Shown here: piece by piece, positions 1-4,559 of the stretch
Numbering within the stretch: the stretch's first letter is position 1
Layout of the letters: each line of letters starts with the position of its first letter
Assembly: GCA_947175285.1 (NCBI GenBank)
Contig: CAMWMM010000373.1
Span: 1-5,161, forward strand
Length of the DNA: 5,161 nucleotides
Direction of reading: 5' to 3'
Origin: an uncultured Lachnospiraceae bacterium
Lineage (GTDB): Bacteria > Bacillota_A > Clostridia > Lachnospirales > Lachnospiraceae
The notes under the pieces: model-generated
Databases searched by the model: none
What the model was told of the DNA's origin: nothing
The model's input: the letters and a program-made list of their open reading frames with translations, nothing else
Made by a program: the position numbers and the translations under genes

Positions 1-272
1 CTGTATGTCTGATTCTCACTTATATTATATTTATAAAAAGCCAAAACTGTATCTTCATTCTCATATCTCGAATAAATTATATTATCATCCAATATGCATA
101 CAATATTATCGATGTTTTCATCATTCATTTGAAGAGATGCCAAAATATAGCTACTATCATCTTCCGATTCGATATTAAAAATATCATTATCTGTAGTCGT
201 GTTTTTACTACAGCCACACAAAAAAGAACATATGATGATTATTAGCAATAACGAGCTTATCCTTTTTTTCAT
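1..272 (-). CDS. Lipoprotein of unknown function, 3' end beyond the window
   Basis: The frame is open from ATG at 272 to the window edge, giving 90 complete codons with no stop. The protein starts MKKRISSLLL, followed by four isoleucines, and has a lipobox L18-C19-G20-C21, so Cys21 is the expected lipidated residue. This predicts a protein anchored on the outer face of the membrane. A ribosome binding site GAGGAG lies 5 bases before the ATG and supports this start. After a short polar linker the visible part has alternating hydrophobic strands (around residues 47-85), which suggests a beta-rich fold, possibly a propeller, but this is only an impression. It lies downstream of the C39 peptidase gene on the same strand, mirroring the hydrolase/lipoprotein pair further right. 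An in-frame ATG at 356 would add 28 codons, but has no good ribosome binding site and would bury the signal peptide. I do not recognise the family. Confidence 0.85.
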   Translation of the reverse strand, partial: MKKRISSLLLIIIICSFLCGCSKNTTTDNDIFNIESEDDSSYILASLQMNDENIDNIVCILDDNIIYSRYENEDTVLAFYKYNISENQTY

Positions 273-294
273 TTTATCTCCTCTACAACAAACA

Positions 295-371
295 GAGAGT
301 GTTCCTACAGAAAATCTCTTTGAATAGTTAGTATCGAACTTATCCAAATCAAACATATAAGGAACACTCTC
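295..371 (-). repeat. 12-bp perfect inverted repeat with 53-nt loop
   Basis: The arms GAGAGTGTTCCT (295-306) and AGGAACACTCTC (360-371) are perfectly complementary, and pairing stops on both sides. It lies between the C39 peptidase stop (402) and the lipoprotein start (272). In the minus-strand transcript the second arm is followed by a moderately U-rich stretch, so it could act as a weak terminator or attenuator. The long loop is atypical for a terminator. It could equally be the terminal inverted repeats of a tiny 77-bp element. Function is not resolved. Confidence 0.6.
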
Positions 372-383
372 ATGATTTTAATA

Positions 384-396
384 ATATATTTCTGTT
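384..396. repeat. 13-bp direct repeat, copy at the 3' side of the C39 gene
   Basis: The sequence ATATATTTCTGTT occurs here, five bases outside the C39 peptidase stop codon, and again at 1204-1216, 22 bases outside its start codon. The two copies bracket the gene. They are AT-rich, so chance is possible, but the position is suggestive of a past insertion or recombination event. Confidence 0.45.
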
Positions 397-401
397 ATTT
401 C

Positions 402-1181
402 TTAATAAATGTATCCATTCCCTCTATCCGATATAGCGGTATGAATTGCACTTGCTGATTTATTATAATACATAGATGCCTTCGAGTCTACCCATTGAAT
501 ATATGGGTCAGCAATGGCAAAATATTCTTTATCACTTCTTGCTCCGTAAATACACATAGTATGTCCACTTGTATCATATGCCCATCCATTAGTGGTAGAA
601 AGTTTGACACTAATCAGTGCTGGCGCATCAAAAGTATGGATAGCGCTGTAGAAATTACTTGCCATTGTCGATTGAGATGTGCTGGATGCCTTACTTACAT
701 ATGTATTTTCTGATTGATTATCATTCAAATATGTTTTAGCATTAGCGAATGGCGTTCCTGTAGTAGTTGTGCCCAATGCAGAAGCAATAGTGGACTGACT
801 ATCGGAGGAACCAGTCAAATATTGCATTGCTGCTTTACACGAGGCAACAACACAATAATAACTTGTAGACTGTTTATACATTGTAAAATCTGGAAGGTAA
901 CTCCATGTTACAGCATAAGGAGTAATGCCGCTCTCATCCCCCTCATCGCTGAGCTTCTCAATAGCAATTTCAATTTCATCTTCTGAAAGACCAGCAAGCT
1001 GTTCCTCTACTGTTTCAACAGGACTGAGAAGATCGCCAGTATTCACAGATGCCTCATCTCTTCCTACTTCAATATAAGCATCTGTTTCTCCAATTCCTGT
1101 TTCAGCCGCCACCGATGTCACCGATGTGGAAAAGAGCATTCCTAAACAAAGTGCTAGTGCAACAATTTTTTTCTTATTCAT
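402..1181 (-). CDS. Secreted C39-type papain-like cysteine peptidase
   Basis: This 259-residue protein starts MNKKKIVALALCLGMLF, a classical signal peptide with likely cleavage after Ala26 (SVAA|ET). Residues 27-90 form an acidic, helical stretch (for example EDEIEIAIEKLSDEGDE near 67-83) that could be a propeptide. The C-terminal domain (about 95-245) has the order of C39-like peptidases: Gln104 then Cys110 in QSTSYYCVVAS (nucleophile), His207 in SGHTMCIYG, and Asp225 in IADPY. It is therefore expected to act outside the cell on a peptide or protein substrate. No ABC transporter is fused or adjacent, so it is not the usual bacteriocin-processing C39 domain. The start is set by AGGAGG seven bases before ATG. 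A promoter with TATAAT (1226-1231) lies 45 bases upstream, just past the end of the repeat copy at 1257. A lipoprotein gene follows. The family assignment is good; the substrate is unknown. Confidence 0.85.
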   Translation of the reverse strand: MNKKKIVALALCLGMLFSTSVTSVAAETGIGETDAYIEVGRDEASVNTGDLLSPVETVEEQLAGLSEDEIEIAIEKLSDEGDESGITPYAVTWSYLPDFTMYKQSTSYYCVVASCKAAMQYLTGSSDSQSTIASALGTTTTGTPFANAKTYLNDNQSENTYVSKASSTSQSTMASNFYSAIHTFDAPALISVKLSTTNGWAYDTSGHTMCIYGARSDKEYFAIADPYIQWVDSKASMYYNKSASAIHTAISDRGNGYIY

Positions 1182-1203
1182 AGTAATACCTCCTTTTAAT
1201 TAT

Positions 1204-1216
1204 ATATATTTCTGTT
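1204..1216. repeat. 13-bp direct repeat, copy at the 5' side of the C39 gene
   Basis: This is the second ATATATTTCTGTT copy, identical to 384-396 and 820 bp away. It sits in the 5' untranslated leader between the predicted -10 box and the ribosome binding site of the C39 peptidase gene. Confidence 0.45.
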
Positions 1217-1225
1217 GCGTTTATC

Positions 1226-1254
1226 ATTATAAGTTAAACATTTCAACATTTCTA
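1226..1254 (-). promoter_or_regulatory. Probable sigma-A type promoter of the C39 peptidase gene
   Basis: On the minus strand a perfect -10 box TATAAT (1231-1226) is preceded by a 17-bp spacer and a -35 box TAGAAA (1254-1249, four of six consensus positions). Transcription would start near 1219 and give a leader of roughly 38 bases before ATG 1181. The -35 box lies two bases outside the repeat boundary at 1257, so the cassette carries its own promoter directly behind the terminator of the preceding unit. Confidence 0.6.
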
Positions 1255-1260
1255 CCTCCC

Positions 1261-1289
1261 TTGCAGAAAGTGTCCCTTTTTTGCAGAAA
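1261..1289. other. Paired TTGCAGAAA motifs, 20-bp period, copy 1
   Basis: TTGCAGAAA occurs at 1261-1269 and 1281-1289, start to start 20 bp, about two helical turns. The same pair with the same spacing occurs at 3512-3540, although the bases between them differ in three positions. Conservation of the motifs over the spacer suggests a protein-binding site, such as a recombinase or regulator site, at the outer edge of the repeat. The binding partner is unknown. Confidence 0.5.
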
Positions 1290-1301
1290 ACGACCATTCA
1301 A

Positions 1302-1350
1302 ATAAAAATCCCCTTGAATCAAACCTAAGTTCAATTCAAGAGGACTTTTT
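1302..1350 (-). terminator. Rho-independent terminator, copy 1
   Basis: The minus-strand RNA forms a 16-bp stem from AAAAGUCCUCUUGAAU (1349-1334) and AUUCAAGGGGAUUUUU (1319-1304) with a 14-nt loop. All positions pair if two G-U wobbles are allowed. The wobbles exist only in minus-strand RNA, which fixes the orientation. The U-run at the end of the stem continues into AUUUG. It now ends transcription of the hydrolase/lipoprotein pair before the C39 promoter. Confidence 0.85.
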
Positions 1351-1352
1351 CT

Positions 1353-1595
1353 CTATCGGCTCTTTCCGCTTTTTACAGGCACATTCTTTGTTGCGTTATC
1401 CCTACCCATTGCTTTCTCTGCTTGCTGCTGGTGTGCTTCAAAAGCCTCTGCGCCATACTGGAACTCCGGCTCTGCAACCCTTGCAAGTTCAGCCGGGTTT
1501 ACAGCCTCCATGCTGCCAATGCTGCCTTTTTCTCTTTCTGCCTTATCCGTCTGGTACTGTCTCACATCTGCGGCAAGCTGTTCGGTCTTTTCTAT
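1353..1595 (-). pseudogene. 3' fragment of a DUF6674-like gene
   Basis: The frame ending at TAG 1355-1353 encodes 79 residues from Glu-Lys-Thr-Glu-Gln to the terminal KSGKSR. It is 70/79 identical to the C-terminus of the complete gene at 3605-4498. The remaining upstream part of the gene is absent, because at 1596 the sequence changes to the end of the lipoprotein gene. The open frame can be extended to a TTG at 1613 inside the lipoprotein gene (86 residues), but no ribosome binding site precedes it, so translation as an independent protein is unlikely. Of 19 changed codons relative to the full gene, 10 are synonymous, a sign that this tail once belonged to a functional homologue rather than arising as a recent copy. 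Confidence 0.85.
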
Positions 1596-2353
1596 TCGGA
1601 AATTACCGTCCAACCATTATCTGTCCAATAGAAAATTCGCTGCAGTCCTTGATAATGACCATTTTCATCTAAAAAATATATCAATATCCCCTGCCGTGAC
1701 ATACCTGAGACATCAACGACCTCTGTTCCTCTCGTAACAGAATTTGTAATAAAAGAATTATCAAGTACATTTCCATCTGCTAACGTGATAGAGTTTTCCG
1801 TATCTAATCTTGTCGTTACCGTTGGTATTGGATCAACACCAACCGGATTTACATCCAATGCAAAAACTGTTGCCGCTCCGTAATTACTTGAAGGAACTTG
1901 AACCTCCAGAATGATAGCATCTTTTTCCTCAGAAAACACTTTTCCAGTCAGAAATGAATAATCACCATAAACCGGGAAAATTTGAGCCATAGTTTCTCCT
2001 GTTCCCAAATGTATACTGATTACAGTTACCTTATCCTCATAATCCCCAAATTGATAAACACTTACATATGCTTCATCATCAGCCTCTCCTATACCATCCA
2101 GATTTAGGTTTTGATATAATTTACCTTCCGTTTGCGTACCCGTTGCCCAGGATGGTTCATTGACCACAGCACCAGATTCTACATCCGTTGTAGTAGTGTT
2201 GTCGGTTAATTCGTCAGACTTATTTTCTGGATTAGCATTTTGTTCCTGAAGTGAATCTGATTCATTTGTCTTATCGTTCACAGACATATTGTTTGTACAT
2301 GCTGAACACATCAACATAGTAATAGACAAAATAAGTGCTATTCTCTTTTTCAT
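1592..2353 (-). CDS. Lipoprotein of unknown function, partner of the cell-wall hydrolase
   Basis: The 253-residue protein starts MKKRIALILSITMLM and has the lipobox-like C16-S17-A18-C19, so Cys19 should be lipidated and the protein held on the outer membrane face. Residues 20-75 are a Ser/Thr/Asn/Asp/Glu-rich spacer. The rest is a beta-rich domain beginning LYQNLNLDGIGEADDEAY, an Asp-rich turn resembling FG-GAP or calcium-loop segments, followed by alternating strands. I chose ATG 2353 because GGAGG sits five bases before it; the frame also has a TTG at 2365, but that lies upstream of the ribosome binding site. It starts 14 bases after the hydrolase stop, so the two are co-transcribed. The stop codon TAG (1594-1592) lies inside the repeat copy, so the extreme C-terminus may have been set by the junction. 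It might bind, inhibit or support the neighbouring hydrolase; this is inference only. Confidence 0.85.
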   Translation of the reverse strand: MKKRIALILSITMLMCSACTNNMSVNDKTNESDSLQEQNANPENKSDELTDNTTTTDVESGAVVNEPSWATGTQTEGKLYQNLNLDGIGEADDEAYVSVYQFGDYEDKVTVISIHLGTGETMAQIFPVYGDYSFLTGKVFSEEKDAIILEVQVPSSNYGAATVFALDVNPVGVDPIPTVTTRLDTENSITLADGNVLDNSFITNSVTRGTEVVDVSGMSRQGILIYFLDENGHYQGLQRIFYWTDNGWTVISE

Positions 2354-2367
2354 GAATCCCTCCAAAT

Positions 2368-3234
2368 TTAATATTTATAAATAACATTACCTCCCGAAGA
2401 AGAAGAGAATGTCAGTGGCTGAACCGATGATACAACCTTACCAGCTTCATAGTTTGACTTATATAAAGACCATGCCGTCTGATTTAAATAATCTTTGTTA
2501 TTTGAAGTATCAATGGTCATTGTCGTCGAACTGACAGTGGTTCCATTCACCTTATGTCCAGTTACACTAATTTTAGTACCATTCACTATATCTTTAGCCA
2601 AATCAACAGCAGCTTTCCAAGCGGGATCTATAAACCCATCCGATTCAGTTCCATATACTCCACGCCTCGGAGTTTGAGCAGTTTCATTACCAGCCTTAGC
2701 AGACGCATAATGTGTCCCATTTCCAATTACTCTGGCATAAATTGATGCTTTGGGATATTTACTACTAGATGCCCAATAAGTGCTACTGGAATTGACGGAG
2801 CGATTCTTAATGACAATGGCAACACCCTTTTCATCAGTGGTATTCTTATAGCCACTTTCTGCAAGTATTATCCGAGCCATAAGGTCAACATCACCAAAGT
2901 TACCAGCCAAAATATTAGCTGTGCCCCATTGAGCTGAAGTAATAGGCTTTCCATAAGTATTAAAATATTCAGAACTGTGAACTTTATTCAAGCGCACGCA
3001 AGTTTTCTGACCAGCAACACCATCATTTGAAATACCTAATTCGTACTGGAATCCCTTTACAGCACTTAATGTAGTGCTTTGAAAGCGTCCATTAGTATCA
3101 GTAATTGTATATCCAATTTGTTTCAAATATGACTGCAAAGTTGCTACACCTGCGGAATAACCAGTATCCCCTGCCTGACTAAAAGATCCTGTACCATTAA
3201 CTACCTGACTAAAAGTATAATCTGAATTTGCCAT
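2368..3234 (-). CDS. Cell-wall hydrolase: peptidoglycan-binding domain plus SleB-like (Hydrolase_2) domain
   Basis: The 288-residue protein has a PG_binding_1-type domain at about 27-85 (VATLQSYLKQIGY, then NGRFQSTTLSAVKGFQ, then GVAGQKT) and a SleB/CwlJ-like Hydrolase_2 domain at about 113-260. The latter shows the family pattern LMARIILAESG with catalytic-type Glu126, followed by GVAIVIKNRS, a YP..S.YARVI segment and an Ala-rich helix ending in DIVNGT. Family members cleave glycan strands as lytic transglycosylases, for example in spore cortex. There is no signal peptide, and an in-frame TAA at 3255-3253 rules out an upstream extension, so export must be non-classical or the protein acts on lysis or through another channel. 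An AGAGGT ribosome binding site precedes ATG 3234. The next gene, a lipoprotein, follows after 14 bases. It is not the usual SleB, which carries a signal sequence and has a YpeB partner. Confidence 0.87.
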   Translation of the reverse strand: MANSDYTFSQVVNGTGSFSQAGDTGYSAGVATLQSYLKQIGYTITDTNGRFQSTTLSAVKGFQYELGISNDGVAGQKTCVRLNKVHSSEYFNTYGKPITSAQWGTANILAGNFGDVDLMARIILAESGYKNTTDEKGVAIVIKNRSVNSSSTYWASSSKYPKASIYARVIGNGTHYASAKAGNETAQTPRRGVYGTESDGFIDPAWKAAVDLAKDIVNGTKISVTGHKVNGTTVSSTTMTIDTSNNKDYLNQTAWSLYKSNYEAGKVVSSVQPLTFSSSSGGNVIYKY

Positions 3235-3507
3235 ATTTTCTACCTCTGTTCTTTAATTTGATTTTTTCTTAACTGTTACATTAGTGAATACATTACAGAA
3301 AATCACATTCTATTAGTTTTTAGAAAATATTTTACCCCCTTAATGTAGTTATAGTGAACAACATTTTTACTTATACCTGACCGTTTGAGAGATTTAGATT
3401 CTATGAATATTTATGAAAAGAACAAATACAGATATTTATGGAATGATCAAGTACAAAAAGAACTGTTGTTTACTATATTATTAGCATCTAAAATAGCAAA
3501 TACAATA
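3235..3507. other. AT-rich leader region upstream of the hydrolase gene
   Basis: This 273-bp stretch lies between the second repeat copy and the hydrolase start; with the non-coding part of the repeat it makes a 370-bp gap between genes. It should contain the promoter of the hydrolase/lipoprotein pair. The best candidate I see is weak: TTGTTC (3425-3420), 16-bp spacer, TAGAAT (3403-3398), which would give a leader of about 155 bases. The sequence TACAGAAAATC at 3294-3304 also occurs at 306-316, upstream of the left lipoprotein gene. On the plus strand a stop-free frame runs from 3358 into the repeat and has protein-like composition, but no convincing start. Confidence 0.5.
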
Positions 3508-3511
3508 TCCC

Positions 3512-3540
3512 TTGCAGAAAGTGGCTATTTTTTGCAGAAA
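3512..3540. other. Paired TTGCAGAAA motifs, 20-bp period, copy 2
   Basis: TTGCAGAAA occurs at 3512-3520 and 3532-3540 with the same 20-bp period as at 1261-1289. It sits just inside the left boundary of the repeat and outside the terminator, away from any gene. Identical motifs separated by a variable spacer point to binding of a dimeric protein rather than coding or RNA structure. Confidence 0.5.
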
Positions 3541-3555
3541 ACGTCCATCCAAATA

Positions 3556-3601
3556 AAAAATCCTCCTGAATCAAACCCAAGTTCAATTCAAGAGGACTTT
3601 T
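3556..3601 (-). terminator. Rho-independent terminator of the SpoVG/DUF6674-like operon, copy 2
   Basis: The minus-strand stem is AAAAGUCCUCUUGAAU (3601-3586) with AUUCAGGAGGAUUUUU (3571-3556) around a 14-nt loop; all 16 positions pair with two G-U wobbles and a U-tract follows. Compared with copy 1, one wobble has moved: the U-G pair at stem position 9 is U-A here, and the U-A pair at position 11 is U-G here, so pairing is kept in both. It begins three bases after the DUF6674-like stop codon. Confidence 0.88.
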
Positions 3602-3604
3602 TCT

Positions 3605-4498
3605 CTATCGGCTCTTTCCGCTTTTTACAGGCACATTCTTCGCTACATTATCCTTAGTCATTGCCTTCTCTGCTTGCTGCTGGTGTGCCTCAAACGCCTC
3701 CGCCCCATACTGAAACTCTGGCTCTGCCACCATTGCAAGTTCTACCGGGTTTACAGCCTCCATATTGCCAATGCTGCCTGTTTCCCGTTCTGCCTTATCC
3801 GTCTGGTACTGTTTCACATCTGCGGCAAGCTGTTCGGTCTTTTCTATGGCGGCATCCGCACAGTTTAAGATACCGGACAGCAGCTTTCTCTTTGCCTGAA
3901 AAGGCTTCTTTATCAGTTCTGTCTTTGAGAACTTCTTTTCCCCATATTCCTTTTCCGGTTTATCCGCAAAGGTACGGAATGTGTTGGCGATCTTCTGTCC
4001 GGCTTCCCTCATGCCCTTTCCAAAAGCATCAATCTTCCCGATGCTCTTATCCACATCATCTATGGACTCCTGAACATTCCTGCGGAAATCTTGCAGCATC
4101 TTCTTAACCCCAAGAAACTCCGACACTCTGTTCAAAGCAGCTTTCCCTTTCTGCTTTGCCGCCGTTACGATTTCCCCTGCCTTTGCCTTGATCTCTGCCT
4201 TGACTTCTAACAGCTTTTCTTTCATAGCCTGACAGTCCTCTTCCAGCTTGTTTACTGCTCTTTTGAGTGTCTGTTTCAGCCCTTTTTCAGCCTCACGCTC
4301 TTCCATCTTATGAAGCTGGTCTTTTACCGTCGTAAGTTCCTCTAAGACCGTATCCATCTTTTTTTCCATGACATCGACATACGCTGCCATTTCAAAGATA
4401 TTGTTGGCGGCTTCCTGCATATTGTTCTTGCGGAGCAGGTCAATCAATTCCGTAAGATTTTTTTCCTTTGTAAGTTCTACATTTTCTGTCATTTCCAT
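3605..4498 (-). CDS. Coiled-coil protein, DUF6674-like
   Basis: The 297-residue protein begins MEMTENVELTKEKNLTELID and has no signal peptide or membrane segment. Residues 14-45 (LTELIDLLRKNNMQEAANNI, then FEMAAYVDVMEKK) match my recollection of the DUF6674 N-terminus. Residues 40-115 are strongly heptad-like and rich in Glu, Lys and Gln, a probable coiled coil. The middle (115-225) is basic and helical. The tail (219-297) is Gln/Glu/Ala-rich and ends in KSGKSR. The function of the family is unknown; I associate it with conjugative elements of Clostridia next to SpoVG-domain genes, as here. ATG 4498 is chosen because AGGGG sits eight bases before it. The spacer to the SpoVG gene is 61 bases and holds a hairpin, so both are probably one operon. 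A terminator follows directly. The last 79 codons and the terminator recur at 1302-1595. Confidence 0.8.
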   Translation of the reverse strand: MEMTENVELTKEKNLTELIDLLRKNNMQEAANNIFEMAAYVDVMEKKMDTVLEELTTVKDQLHKMEEREAEKGLKQTLKRAVNKLEEDCQAMKEKLLEVKAEIKAKAGEIVTAAKQKGKAALNRVSEFLGVKKMLQDFRRNVQESIDDVDKSIGKIDAFGKGMREAGQKIANTFRTFADKPEKEYGEKKFSKTELIKKPFQAKRKLLSGILNCADAAIEKTEQLAADVKQYQTDKAERETGSIGNMEAVNPVELAMVAEPEFQYGAEAFEAHQQQAEKAMTKDNVAKNVPVKSGKSR

Positions 4499-4515
4499 TT
4501 TTCTTTCCCCTTTCC

Positions 4516-4537
4516 GCAGGGCGGTTTCCCGCCCTGC
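4516..4537 (-). promoter_or_regulatory. GC-rich hairpin with GAAA tetraloop in the SpoVG-DUF6674 spacer
   Basis: The minus-strand RNA has arms GCAGGGCGG and CCGCCCTGC closing a GAAA loop, a perfect 9-bp stem with a GNRA tetraloop. No U-tract follows (the next bases are GGAAAGGGG), so it is not a classical terminator. It ends just ahead of the AGGGG ribosome binding site of the DUF6674-like gene, so it could protect or process the transcript or tune translation of the second gene. Confidence 0.7.
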
Positions 4538-4559
4538 CCTTTCTAATGATTTCTACCAC

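Larger units (their letters stand above)
1257..1595 (-). repeat. Direct repeat copy 1: DUF6674-like gene tail, terminator and TTGCAGAAA motifs
   Basis: This 339-bp stretch matches 3508-3847 in the same orientation. My hand alignment gives about 32 mismatches and one single-base gap, close to 90% identity. Homology begins abruptly at TCCCTTGCAG (1257) and ends abruptly after the plus-strand TCTAT (1595). It contains three parts in minus-strand order: a 79-codon piece of coding tail, a terminator, and two TTGCAGAAA motifs. Both flanks are visibly more AT-rich than the coding part of the repeat. It separates the hydrolase/lipoprotein pair from the C39/lipoprotein pair. Confidence 0.92.
3508..3847 (-). 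repeat. Direct repeat copy 2: tail of the complete DUF6674-like gene, terminator and TTGCAGAAA motifs
   Basis: This is the partner of 1257-1595 and carries the same three parts. Here the coding tail belongs to the complete gene. Start-to-start distance of the copies is about 2252 bp, so recombination between them would delete, or release as a circle, 2252 bp carrying the hydrolase and lipoprotein genes. The single gap between copies lies in the A-run before the terminator. Confidence 0.92.

Noticed and set aside
402..1181. Bacteriocin-processing C39 transporter protease
   Set aside because: The protein has a signal peptide and no membrane or ATPase domains, and no double-glycine leader peptide gene lies next to it, so it is a free secreted C39-like peptidase.
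1257..1595. Repeat copies as ends of a classical insertion sequence or composite transposon
   Set aside because: The repeats hold the coding tail of a neighbouring gene and no transposase frame, and no target-site duplication is seen next to them.
1353..1613. Independent 86-residue gene
   Set aside because: Its start is a TTG inside the lipoprotein gene without a ribosome binding site, and its body is the tail of the DUF6674-like gene. It is better described as a gene fragment.
2354..2365. TTG start at 2365 for the lipoprotein gene
   Set aside because: The GGAGG ribosome binding site lies between this TTG and ATG 2353, so it can only serve the ATG, which also gives a standard lipoprotein signal start.
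3268..3276. ACAGTTAAG on the minus strand resembling a LytTR-type half site
   Set aside because: No second half site is found at the required 21-22-bp offset, so a single 9-bp match in AT-rich DNA is likely chance.
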